DNA of 64,000 bases from CAYWIT01 sp964458415 (GTDB lineage: Bacteria; Pseudomonadota; Alphaproteobacteria; Micavibrionales; UBA2020). The notes beneath the pieces are model-generated. The model saw only the letters and a list, made by a program, of their open reading frames with translations. It was not told the DNA's origin and did not search any database. The position numbers and the translations under genes were made by a program. Every line of letters starts with the position of its first letter. Positions within the stretch are counted from its first letter, which is position 1. Below, one piece after another: positions 8,916 through 17,203 of this stretch. The DNA lies in contig CAYWIT010000003.1 of assembly GCA_964458415.1 (NCBI GenBank), positions 88,785 through 152,784 of the forward strand, given 5' to 3'.

Positions 8916-9281
8916 TTAAAATCGCGACAGCAGCATAAAGCTCCAGACGACTGCGGCATTGACAAGCGCCATAAAAACGGCGGCGCTACCCGCGTCCTTG
9001 GCCTTTTTTGATAGGGGATGGATTTCACCGCCGAAACGGTCCACTACGGCCTCGAGCGCAGAGTTAATGATTTCGACAATCAGCACAAGCAGCAGGCTGC
9101 TGATCAGCAGGGCACGGGATACCCAGTCCTGCCCCAGAAGAAAAGCCAGCGGGAGCATGACGACAGCGACAAGGAGTTCCTGTCTGAAGGCTTCTTCTGT
9201 GCGGAATGTGGCGACAAGACCTTCGCGTGAATAACCGCAGGCCCGGATCAGATGTTTTAGCCCTGTTACGTTCTTTTCCAT
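8916..9281 (-). CDS. dgkA: Diacylglycerol kinase DgkA
   Basis: A small integral membrane kinase that phosphorylates diacylglycerol to phosphatidic acid. The 121 residues align end to end with E. coli DgkA: TGLKHLIRACGYS, then EAFRQE, three membrane segments, and the catalytic stretch VEIINSALEAVVDR with KAKDAGSAAV. The ATG at 9281 gives the standard N-terminus; an in-frame TTG 12 codons upstream is an alternative. No close operon partner. Confidence 0.95.
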   Translation of the reverse strand: MEKNVTGLKHLIRACGYSREGLVATFRTEEAFRQELLVAVVMLPLAFLLGQDWVSRALLISSLLLVLIVEIINSALEAVVDRFGGEIHPLSKKAKDAGSAAVFMALVNAAVVWSFMLLSRF

Positions 9282-9349
9282 GTTGCAAAGTCTAAAGCTC
9301 TTTTGAAAACGTGACAAGGGCGTAAAAAACTGGCAGGTTAACCCCCATT

Positions 9350-11205
9350 ATGGCCTCGACACTTATCCTCAGCGTGCAGGAAGGCTCTGTTGCCTTCGGT
9401 GAAAAGACGATCTTTGATGATCTGTCTTTCAATATTCATGAGGGGGACAAGATATGCCTAGTCGGGCGCAACGGCAGCGGCAAGACAACGCTGATGAATG
9501 TCATAACCGGCGCACAGGCGCTGGATGGCGGCGAGCGCTGGGTATTGCAGGGGACAAAAATCGGGTACCTGCAGCAGGATATTACGCCAAAACCGGGGCA
9601 AACCGTTTATGACTTTGTGTTTGAACAGTTAAAGCTGGCCGGAGAGGATGAGGCCCATAGCTACAAGGTGGAAATGGTCCTGCAGCCGCTGGAACTTGAT
9701 CCTGCGGATAAGATGGACAGGCTTTCCGGAGGAGAGCTGCGGCGCGCGGCGCTGGCCCGGGCGCTGGTGGAGGACCCGGATCTGCTTTTGCTGGACGAGC
9801 CGACGAACCATCTGGATTTGCATGTGATCGAGTGGCTGGAACGCTACCTGAAATCATGGCGCGGGGCCTTGCTTTGCGTGAGCCATGACAAGACTTTTCT
9901 GGCGAATGTGTCGGACAAGGTTTTCTGGCTTGATCGCGGGCGGATGCGGGTCTGTGCGCAGGGCTTCACGCATTTTGATGCGTGGTCCACGGCCCTGATG
10001 GAACAGGAGGAACGGGAGCTTGCCAACCGTCAGAAGCTTCTGGATCAGGAGGTGGAATGGGCCAGTCGCGGCGTTAAAGCCAGACGCAAGCGTAATGTGC
10101 GCCGCGTGGAGCTGATGCGCGAGGAGCGCGAGAAGCTCAAGCGGGATAAAAGCGCCTTCAACCGTATGATGATGCGCATCGGCGTGGAGATGGAGGAAAC
10201 GACCGAGCTTGGATCGAAGGTTATTGCCGAGTTTTTTAAAGTGGATATGACCTTTGCCGAGGAGGGGCGCGAGAAAAAAATTCTCGACAAGTTCAGCTTT
10301 CGGGTTTCGCGGGGTGACCGGATTGGCATTCTGGGCAAGAATGGGTCGGGCAAGACGACATTTCTGCGACTGCTGACCGGCGAGCTCAAGCCTGATATGG
10401 GTAAGGTCAAGCGGGCAAAAGATCTGGAGTTTTCCTATTTCGACCAGAAGCGCCGTGACCTTCAGCCGAGCCATACGCTGCAGCATACGCTCTGCCCGAA
10501 TGGCGGCGACCATCTCAAGGTGATGGGCAAGTCACGGCATGTCTGCGGTTACCTTAAGGATTTTCTGTTCGATCCTGCACAGGTGCACCAGCAGGTTGGC
10601 ACTTTGTCAGGGGGACAGAAAAATCGCCTGCTGCTGGCAAAGGTTCTGGCGGATCCGAAATCCCTGTTGATTCTGGATGAGCCGACGAATGATCTTGATA
10701 TGGACACGCTTGATATGCTGGAAGAGATATTGTCGCAGTATACTGGCACATTGGTCGTGGTCAGCCATGACCGCGATTTTCTTGACCAGACGGTAACAAA
10801 AATTCTTGCCTTCGAGGGGAACGGCGTCATTGAAGGCTATATCGGCGGTTATAGCGATTATCTGGAGGCCCGTAAAAAACAGCAGCGGAAAGAAGCGGGA
10901 GAAGAAAGGCCGGCAAAAGTAACGACGGCGAGAAATCAGGCTACCGCACCGCAACATGCCGGGGCTGTAAAACAGGCAGCGCAGAAGCTCACATATAAAC
11001 TGCAGNNNNNNNNNNGAAGATTGAAAATCTGCAAAAGGAAATCGGCGCGCTGGAACAGATATTGGATGACGTCACCCTTTTTGTTCGTGATCGCGGTGCT
11101 TTTGATACCGCCTCAAAACGGCTTGCGGCGGCGCAGGGAGATCTGGATTCGGCGGAGTATCGTTTGCTGGAATTGGAAGAAATGCAGAAAAGCCTTGCTG
11201 GATAA
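9350..11205 (+). CDS. ABC-F ATPase, Uup-like, interrupted by an assembly gap
   Basis: A soluble ABC-F protein with two ATPase modules. The first has GRNGSGKTTL, LSGGELRRAALARAL and LLLDEPTNHLDL; the second has GKNGSGKTTFLRLL, LSGGQKNRLLLAKVL and LDEPTNDLDMDTL. A charged linker (VKARRKRNVRRVELM) joins them, and the C-terminus is a coiled coil, as in Uup. The 10-base N-run at 11006-11015 throws the frame off. After the gap the true C-terminus reads in another frame from 11017 (KIENLQKEIGALEQ through LEEMQKSLAG) and stops at 11205. The missing sequence must be 2 modulo 3 in length; by comparison with the Uup linker I estimate about 23 bases. Probably acts on ribosomes or DNA stability. Confidence 0.88.
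11006..11015. other. Assembly gap (10 N)
   Basis: Ten undefined bases inside the C-terminal linker of the ABC-F gene. The flanking frames show that the real spacing is not 10 bases. Confidence 0.98.
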
Positions 11206-11236
11206 GGGCTAAAAGGGCTTCTTCCCGGGCGTTTTA

Positions 11237-11265
11237 TTGACGTATTCACGGAAAAAGTGATAAAA
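11237..11265 (+). promoter_or_regulatory. Candidate promoter for the HU-like gene
   Basis: TTGACG, then 16-17 bases, then GATAAAA. It lies about 160 bases upstream of the HU-like start, leaving a long leader. Identified by eye only. Confidence 0.4.
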
Positions 11266-11423
11266 ACGCGCTGTTTCATGCTTTTTCCTATTGGCGGCCA
11301 ACAGTGAATCTGCCATGAATCAATGTAACGGCAAGCAAATGCGATTCTCGGGGATGCTGCTATTCGTAGCCTTTTCATCGCGTTTTTGTTTGCCGATGTT
11401 CAACCTAACGAGGTGAGTTTATC

Positions 11424-11759
11424 ATGGCTACAAAAGCAACGACGACAAAACCGGCTGCAAAAGCAACAACGACCGCGCCGACAGTAACGCTGAAAAACAT
11501 TGCGGCTGAAATCGCTGAAAATCAGGAATTGACCAAAAAGCAACTGAACGAGATTATGGATGAACTGGTCACCCATCTCGTTAAAAACCTGAAAAAAGGC
11601 AACCGCGTTCGCATGGCTGGTCTTGGAATTCTGCAAGTTAAAAAACGCGCAGCACGTATGGGCCGTAACCCTGCAACGGGCGAAACCATCAAGATTCCTG
11701 CCAAGAAGAAAATCGCTTTCCGCGCTGCAAAAGAGCTGAAAGAAGCTGTTGGCAAGTAA
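11424..11759 (+). CDS. HU/IHF-family DNA-binding protein with N-terminal tail
   Basis: A nucleoid protein of 111 residues. Residues from about 22 onward form a standard HU fold, with TKKQLNEIMDELV and the DNA-binding arm ARMGRNPATGETIKIPAKK, then FRAAKELKEAV. The first 20 or so residues are a Lys/Thr/Ala tail that ordinary 90-residue HU proteins lack; it resembles histone-H1-like basic tails. A good ribosome site (GAGG) precedes the ATG, and the gene is followed by a strong terminator, so it is a single-gene unit. Confidence 0.88.
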   Translation: MATKATTTKPAAKATTTAPTVTLKNIAAEIAENQELTKKQLNEIMDELVTHLVKNLKKGNRVRMAGLGILQVKKRAARMGRNPATGETIKIPAKKKIAFRAAKELKEAVGK

Positions 11760-11802
11760 TTTTGCCGGGATTGTCTGATTTTTTGACGTTCCCGCAGTAA
11801 AC

Positions 11803-11840
11803 AAAACCCGTTTCCGCAAGGAAGCGGGTTTTTGTTTTTT
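11803..11840 (+). terminator. Rho-independent terminator of the HU-like gene
   Basis: The stem AAAACCCGTTTCC pairs with GGAAGCGGGTTTT around a short GCAA loop and is followed by a T-rich tract, 43 bases after the stop codon. Confidence 0.88.
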
Positions 11841-11881
11841 ACGGAGTTTGCTATGCTTTGTCTGGGGAGGCATCTCGGGGG

Positions 11882-13576
11882 ATGAGATACAGCAATATCA
11901 ACGGTGTGGCTCTTGCGCTTGTCTTGTGTCTTGTGACGCAGGACGCTCTGGCGCAGACGGTGCCATCGTCTGTTGATCCGGGGCAGGTCATTCAACGCTG
12001 GCGGCAGGAGGAAGAACAGACCCGTCTCCCATCCCTGACCCTGCCGCAAGAGAGGCCATCGCAGTCTGTAGCGGCTGGCGATGTTTCCGGTGAAACTTTT
12101 ATCCTGAAAGATGTTGTGCTGGATCATGCAACGGTGCTGACGGCGGCGGAGGTGCGGGATGCTGTCGTTTCTTTTCTTGGAAAAGAAACAGGTTTTACGC
12201 AGCTGGAGGCTGTTGCCAAAAGGCTGACGGCGCTTTATCGCGGGCGGGGCTATATCCTTTCCAGCGTGTTTCTGGCACCGCAGGAAATAGGGGAAGAAGG
12301 TGTTGTGCATTTCCACGCGGTCGAGGGGCGGATCAGCGCGGTGGTTTTCGAGGGGGCTGTTTCGCCATCGTCACGTATGAAGGAACTGGCGCAGGAAATT
12401 CAGGCGACGGCCCCTGTAAAAGCGGAAAATGTTGAACGGGGCTTGCTTCTGATGAATGATTTGCCGGGTGTGCGGGCGCGGGCTGTTTTCAGGCCGGCGC
12501 CGGTGCAGACCGATGCCGCAGAGCTTGTGATCCTGCTGGAAAAGCAGGAGGCGGAGTATGCGCTGGCCCTTGATAATCGTGGCAGCAGGTATCTGGGGCC
12601 GTGGCAGGCCTCGGGAACGGGGGTCTGGCATAATTTGATTGGACGGGATAATACAATAACGGCGCGGGCCTTGACGTCGATTCCCGCCGATGAACTGAAA
12701 TATGCCGATGTCACGCACGAGCAGTTTCTGGGCAGCCGCGGGCTTAAATTGTCAGTGCATGCCGCCACCAGCAAGACACGGCCGGGGGGCAATGTTTCAG
12801 CGTTGGATATCCAGGGCGATAGCCAGACTTTGGCGGCACGTCTCTCTCTTCCTGTATGGCGCTCGCGGCCAATGAACCTGACAGGCTATTCCGGACTTTC
12901 CCTGCTGAATACGGAAAGCGTGCTTGCGGGGGTGCCTGACGGCAAGGATCGTGTTCGTGTTATGGAGCTTGGAGCGGCCTTTGATTTGACAGACCGACTC
13001 TCAGGCAAAACAGAGATTGAGAGCGGATTGCGCAAGGGGGTGGGTTTTCTGGGAGCTACTCCAAACGGCGTGGGACGATCACGCCTGAACGGGGAAAGAA
13101 ACTTTACCAGTTTTTACGGACTCGTGACGCGGATGCAATATCTGCCCCGCGGCTTTTCCGCAGTGTTGGCAGCCAAGGGGCAGTACGCACTGGATGCGCT
13201 TTTGGCATCGGAGGAATTTGCGGTCGGTGGCGCTGATTTTGGCCGAGCCTATGATTCCGCAGAGATTACAGGTGATCACGGTGCCGCCGGCTCTTTCGAG
13301 TTACGCTATGCGCCGGAAATGACGCTAGTGGGGGTTGACGACTGGCATTTATACGGATTTTACGATGGGGGTGTGGTCTGGAATCGTGATCGTGTGGCGC
13401 TGGACCCCGTACAGGAATCCGTTATTTCAGCCGGCGGCGGGCTCCGGCTGGCTTTGCGTGGCGGAGCCGAGGCACAATTTGAAGCGGCAACGCCTTTGAC
13501 ACGCACGGTTGCGGCTGGGGGCGGTAAAAATGATGTCAGGTTTTTTATGAAACTGGCGCATCATTTTTCAAAATAG
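11882..13576 (+). CDS. TpsB-type (ShlB/FhaC/HecB) outer-membrane transporter
   Basis: The beta-barrel partner of two-partner secretion, which exports a large TpsA exoprotein across the outer membrane. A signal peptide (VALALVLCLVTQDALAQ) ends near residue 26. Two POTRA-like modules follow (FILKDVVLDH, then VHFHAVEGRISAVVFEG and LLLMNDLPGVRARAVF). The C-terminal half is the ShlB barrel, ending in the aromatic FFMKLAHHFSK. The ATG at 11882 has GGGGAGG 11 bases upstream and is preferred over an in-frame TTG at 11858. At 564 residues it is of normal size. No TpsA gene lies in this window, so the substrate is unknown. Confidence 0.88.
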   Translation: MRYSNINGVALALVLCLVTQDALAQTVPSSVDPGQVIQRWRQEEEQTRLPSLTLPQERPSQSVAAGDVSGETFILKDVVLDHATVLTAAEVRDAVVSFLGKETGFTQLEAVAKRLTALYRGRGYILSSVFLAPQEIGEEGVVHFHAVEGRISAVVFEGAVSPSSRMKELAQEIQATAPVKAENVERGLLLMNDLPGVRARAVFRPAPVQTDAAELVILLEKQEAEYALALDNRGSRYLGPWQASGTGVWHNLIGRDNTITARALTSIPADELKYADVTHEQFLGSRGLKLSVHAATSKTRPGGNVSALDIQGDSQTLAARLSLPVWRSRPMNLTGYSGLSLLNTESVLAGVPDGKDRVRVMELGAAFDLTDRLSGKTEIESGLRKGVGFLGATPNGVGRSRLNGERNFTSFYGLVTRMQYLPRGFSAVLAAKGQYALDALLASEEFAVGGADFGRAYDSAEITGDHGAAGSFELRYAPEMTLVGVDDWHLYGFYDGGVVWNRDRVALDPVQESVISAGGGLRLALRGGAEAQFEAATPLTRTVAAGGGKNDVRFFMKLAHHFSK

Positions 13577-13691
13577 CTTGCCCAAGAAAGTAAGTGCCTT
13601 ATGTTTAAGAATGTGTGTTTTTTCTGGACACATGAAAAAACCGTGTTTAAAATTACATAATAGTTAAAGCAAGGTTAACGAGAGGACCGTT

Positions 13692-15794
13692 ATGAGCAAG
13701 CATCCTGTTACGCAAGATAATCCGTTGATTTACCCGCCTGCGCTGCCGCATGATGCGCCGCCGCTCGACCGGATCAAGACGGAGCATTTTCTGCCGGCTG
13801 TTTACTTTGCGATTGATGCTGCCCGCAATGAAATCGCGGCGATCAAATCCAATACGGCGGCGCCGGATTTTGCCAATACCATCGAGGCGTTGGAATTTTC
13901 CGGCAAATTGCTGAATCGCGTGGGTGGCATTTTCGGGCATTTCTCATCTGTTCAACTGAGTGACGAGATCCGCGCGATAGAAGATGAATTTGACCTTGCC
14001 TGTGTCCAGTTCGGCAATGATGTCAGTCTGGATGAGGATCTTTTTGCGCGGATCAAGGCTGTTTACGATCAAAAAGACAACTTGAAGCTGAGCGCAGAAC
14101 AGAAAAAACTGCTGGAGGAAACATATAAAGGATTTGTTCGCGGCGGCGCTTTGCTGGATGCGGAAGGAAAAAAGGAGTTGCGCGAAATCAACGAGCGCAT
14201 GTCCGAGCTGTCCACGGCCTTCAAGAATAACTCGGTGCAGGCCGTTGCCGCCTATCAGAAGGTCATTGATCAGGAGAGCGATCTGGCGGGTGTGCCGGAT
14301 GATATCAAGTCCGTTTATCGGGAATTTGCGGAGAAGGCGGGGCTGACGGACAAGTGGTTGGTGAAATTATCCCCGCCGCCCATTTATATCATGGAATATG
14401 CCGAAAACCGCGCGTTGCGTGAAGAAATTTATCGCGCCAATACCAGTGTCGGCTGGCAGGGACAGTTTGATAACAGCGCCAATATTCTCGAGATTGTACA
14501 GCTGCGTCACCGCCGTGCCCAGCTGATGAATTTCGATACGCATGCGGATTTTGTGCTTGATGACCGTATGGCGAAAACGCCCGAAACGGTGCTGGATTTC
14601 CTGCGCAAGAATGAAATGATCTATAAACCTGCTGCCGAGGCTTATTTGCAGAAGGTGAAAGACTATGCGCAGAAGACCGATGGCCTGACGGATTTGCAGC
14701 CGTGGGATTTTTCTTTTTACAGCCGTCGCTTGAAAGAAGAGACGTTTAGCCTGAACCTTGAGGATATGCGTCCCTATTTTGATCTTGAAAAAGTTCTGGA
14801 CGGACTCCGGATACACGCTGAAAAATTGTTCGATATCAAAATGACGGAAACAAAGGGCGTTTATCCGGTCAATCATCCGGATGTCAAGGTCTATGAAGTG
14901 CATGATAATAAGACTGGCGAGATCGTCGGCCTGTTCTATGCCGATTATTACGCGCGCTCGGGAGAGAAACGTGGCGGGGCATGGATGAACACCTTGCGCA
15001 ACCGCGGCCTTGAGGATGGCGAGAACAAATTTCCCTTCGTTCTCAACGTTTGCAATTTTGCCAAGCCGACACAAGGCAAGCCGACGCTTTTGTCCATTGA
15101 CGAGGTGCGCACGGTGTTCCACGAGTTCGGTCATGGCCTGCATGCGCTGATGGCCAAGGGGGATTATGCCTCCCTGACCGGAACGAATGTGAAGTGGGAC
15201 TTTGTCGAGCTTCCGTCGCAATTGCAGGAAAACTGGGCAAAAGAAAAAGAAGTCCTCGATACTTTTGCGCGTCACCATAAAACGGGAGCAACTCTTCCGG
15301 CTGAAATGATCCGCAAGATGAATGAAATGGAAAACTTTGACGCGGGATATGCAGGATTGCGGCAGACCTTCATGGCGTTGCTGGATATGGAGTGGCATAC
15401 GCAGGATCCCGCAATGATTAAAAGCGTCGAGGCGCTGGAAGATAAGATTATCGCCGAAACATGGCTTTTCCCGCGTGTTGCAGGACCGGTGTCTACCAAT
15501 TTCGGGCATATCTTTGCGGGCGGGTATTCGGCTGGTTATTACAGCTATAAGTGGGCCGAAGTGCTGGAAGCCGACGTTTATGAAGTCTTTACAACGAAAG
15601 GGCTTTATGAGCGCAGCAACGCGGAGCGTCTTTGTGAAACGATTTACGCCAAGGGCGGCACGGAGGACCCGGCGGAATTGTTCCGCCAGATGCGCGGGCG
15701 CGATCCGGATCCCGAGGCGCTTTTCCGCCGCGAGGGTCTTTTACCGCCACCGGTGAGTGGCAAGTCGCATACGCCACCGCCGCCACACCCCTGA
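13692..15794 (+). CDS. dcp: M3 metallopeptidase, peptidyl-dipeptidase Dcp
   Basis: A zinc peptidase that removes C-terminal dipeptides from oligopeptides in the cytoplasm. The zinc site is TVFHEFGHGLHAL (HExxH), with the downstream glutamate in the WDFVELPSQ segment. The opening NPLIYPPALPHDAPPLDRIK, the middle MAKTPETVLDFLR and the C-terminal FGHIFAGGYSAGYYSYKW follow E. coli Dcp closely. It has 700 residues, including a Pro-rich tail (HTPPPPHP) not usual for the family. The ribosome site is GAGAGGA. A hairpin terminator follows within 20 bases. Confidence 0.92.
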   Translation: MSKHPVTQDNPLIYPPALPHDAPPLDRIKTEHFLPAVYFAIDAARNEIAAIKSNTAAPDFANTIEALEFSGKLLNRVGGIFGHFSSVQLSDEIRAIEDEFDLACVQFGNDVSLDEDLFARIKAVYDQKDNLKLSAEQKKLLEETYKGFVRGGALLDAEGKKELREINERMSELSTAFKNNSVQAVAAYQKVIDQESDLAGVPDDIKSVYREFAEKAGLTDKWLVKLSPPPIYIMEYAENRALREEIYRANTSVGWQGQFDNSANILEIVQLRHRRAQLMNFDTHADFVLDDRMAKTPETVLDFLRKNEMIYKPAAEAYLQKVKDYAQKTDGLTDLQPWDFSFYSRRLKEETFSLNLEDMRPYFDLEKVLDGLRIHAEKLFDIKMTETKGVYPVNHPDVKVYEVHDNKTGEIVGLFYADYYARSGEKRGGAWMNTLRNRGLEDGENKFPFVLNVCNFAKPTQGKPTLLSIDEVRTVFHEFGHGLHALMAKGDYASLTGTNVKWDFVELPSQLQENWAKEKEVLDTFARHHKTGATLPAEMIRKMNEMENFDAGYAGLRQTFMALLDMEWHTQDPAMIKSVEALEDKIIAETWLFPRVAGPVSTNFGHIFAGGYSAGYYSYKWAEVLEADVYEVFTTKGLYERSNAERLCETIYAKGGTEDPAELFRQMRGRDPDPEALFRREGLLPPPVSGKSHTPPPPHP

Positions 15795-15810
15795 TCCTGC
15801 AAGGCATTGT

Positions 15811-15845
15811 AAAGGCCCGTGATATTTATTACGGGCCTTTTTTTC
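15811..15845 (+). terminator. Rho-independent terminator after dcp
   Basis: AAAGGCCCGTGATA and TTACGGGCCTTT form a strong hairpin followed by a run of Ts. It isolates dcp from the ArsR operon that starts immediately beyond. Confidence 0.92.
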
Positions 15846-15875
15846 TGGACAATATATACAAATATCTGTATATAT
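15846..15875 (+). promoter_or_regulatory. Promoter overlapped by a palindromic operator
   Basis: TGGACA (15846-15851), 17 bases, then TATATA (15869-15874) makes a plausible sigma-70 promoter. A perfect inverted repeat, ATATATACA (15852-15860) and TGTATATAT (15867-15875) separated by 6 bases, covers the spacer and the -10 box. It lies just upstream of an ArsR-family gene, so repressor binding here would block its own operon. The operator role is inferred. Confidence 0.7.
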
Positions 15876-15896
15876 AAATATATGAAGATATTGCAG

Positions 15897-16208
15897 ATGA
15901 AAAAATCGGCCGATTCGGCCTGCGGGCTGCTCAAGGCGCTGGCGCATCCGGACCGCCTGATGATCATTTGTCACCTGGCCTCTGGCGAGCGGGCTGTTGG
16001 CGACATCGCGGAAGCGTTGGATCTCAGGGCTTCGACTGTTTCCCAGCATCTGGCCCTGCTGCGCCGGGAGGGTATACTTAAAAGCAGACGGCAGGGGCAG
16101 ACTGTCTGGTATTCTGTAGGGACGCCGATGGCGGAGCAACTGGTCAGTACGCTTTACAAGATGTATTGTCCAAATGGCGCGACGGTAAAGAAGAGGGGCG
16201 ACAAGTGA
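15897..16208 (+). CDS. ArsR-family repressor, BigR/SqrR-like
   Basis: A 103-residue winged-helix repressor (ALAHPDRLMIICHL, recognition helix STVSQHLALLRREG, wing SRRQGQTVWYSV). Cysteines are at positions 9, 25 and 91. Cys25 in IICHLASGE and Cys91 in LYKMYC fall where the persulfide-sensing cysteine pair of BigR/SqrR proteins lies; no metal-binding CxC box is seen. The ATG at 15897 has GAAG upstream; an alternative ATG at 15882 has no ribosome site and abuts the palindrome. The stop overlaps the next gene's GTG start (GTGA), so translation is coupled. Sensing of reactive sulfur is an inference from the cysteines. Confidence 0.85.
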   Translation: MKKSADSACGLLKALAHPDRLMIICHLASGERAVGDIAEALDLRASTVSQHLALLRREGILKSRRQGQTVWYSVGTPMAEQLVSTLYKMYCPNGATVKKRGDK

Positions 16209-17203
16209 AGGGTATTATTCATTTTGCTGTGATGGCAGGGTTTTTGATTTTTTCCACGCCTTCTCTGGCAGCGGAGCATTTTACCGTCGCTGAAAGAATT
16301 GTGCAGGACGCGAAAGCCGTTTTTGCTACAATTGAAAGCACGAATGTTATTCCTGCCCGTGTCCGGACGGGAGGGACGATTGCCGCATTGAAGGTGAGCG
16401 AGGGGGATCGTGTTGAGCAGGGGCAGGCGATTGCCATGGTCGGCGATGAGAAGCTGGCCTTGCAAACAGTGGCGCTGGATTCGCAGATTTCCGGCTTGAA
16501 TGCGGAAGTACAGCAGGCGGAAACGGTTCTGAACCGCATCAAGGATCTTTTCGAAAAGGGGGTGGCCTCAAAGGCGCGGCTAGACGAGGCGCAGACGGCA
16601 TATAACGTGGCAGTCAGTACACGTAAAGCTCGCGTTTCCGAGAGGGCTGTTGTCTCGCGTCAAAGCGCGGAGGGGGCCGTTATTGCGCCGGTATCGGGAC
16701 GGATTCTGAAAGTGCCTGTAACGGCGGGCACCGTAGTGATGTCGGGTGAAACCGTTGCGATTATTGCCGAGGAGAACCATGTTCTGCGATTACGTATTCC
16801 TGAACGCCATGCCCGTTTTTTGAAAGCGGGAGATGTCGTGCGATTGGATATGCCGGAGCTTGAAGAAAACAAGGTCGCGCAACAGGGGAAAATCATACTT
16901 GTCTATCCCCAGATCGAAGATGGACGTGTTATCGCCGATGCCGAGGTTGATGGCATGGGAACCTATTTTGTTGGAGAACGGGTGCGTGTCTGGATTTCTG
17001 CAGGGGAGAGGAAAGCATTTATAATACCATCCTCCTATATTTCCACGCGCTTTGGTGTGGATTATGTCCGGGTGCGGATGAAGTCCGGTGAAATAGCGGA
17101 TGTTTCTGTACAGCGCGGGCAATTGCGGCCGATAGAGGGTATGCCTGACGGTATTGAGGTTCTTTCCGGCATCCGTTCCGGCGACGTTCTGGTGTTGCCA
17201 TGA
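16205..17203 (+). CDS. RND efflux periplasmic adaptor subunit
   Basis: Membrane-fusion protein that links an inner-membrane RND pump to an outer-membrane channel. The signal peptide (FAVMAGFLIFSTPSLAAEH) is followed by a lipoyl/barrel-sandwich half (GGTIAALKVSEGDRVEQGQ), an alpha-hairpin (about residues 85-145), the second lipoyl half (GAVIAPVSGRILKVPV) and beta-barrel domains. I choose the GTG at 16205, which overlaps the repressor's stop; starting at the upstream ATG would place 13 charged residues before the signal peptide. 332 residues. It overlaps the pump gene by ATGA. No outer-membrane factor gene is in the operon. Confidence 0.88.
   Translation: MKGIIHFAVMAGFLIFSTPSLAAEHFTVAERIVQDAKAVFATIESTNVIPARVRTGGTIAALKVSEGDRVEQGQAIAMVGDEKLALQTVALDSQISGLNAEVQQAETVLNRIKDLFEKGVASKARLDEAQTAYNVAVSTRKARVSERAVVSRQSAEGAVIAPVSGRILKVPVTAGTVVMSGETVAIIAEENHVLRLRIPERHARFLKAGDVVRLDMPELEENKVAQQGKIILVYPQIEDGRVIADAEVDGMGTYFVGERVRVWISAGERKAFIIPSSYISTRFGVDYVRVRMKSGEIADVSVQRGQLRPIEGMPDGIEVLSGIRSGDVLVLP

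Noticed and set aside
11016..11212. Continuation of the ABC-F frame straight through the Ns to 11212
   Set aside because: The residues after the gap in that frame are unlike Uup; the frame ending at 11205 gives a proper coiled coil.
14367..15509. A 380-codon open frame antisense to dcp
   Set aside because: It lies wholly inside dcp, whose motifs are intact.
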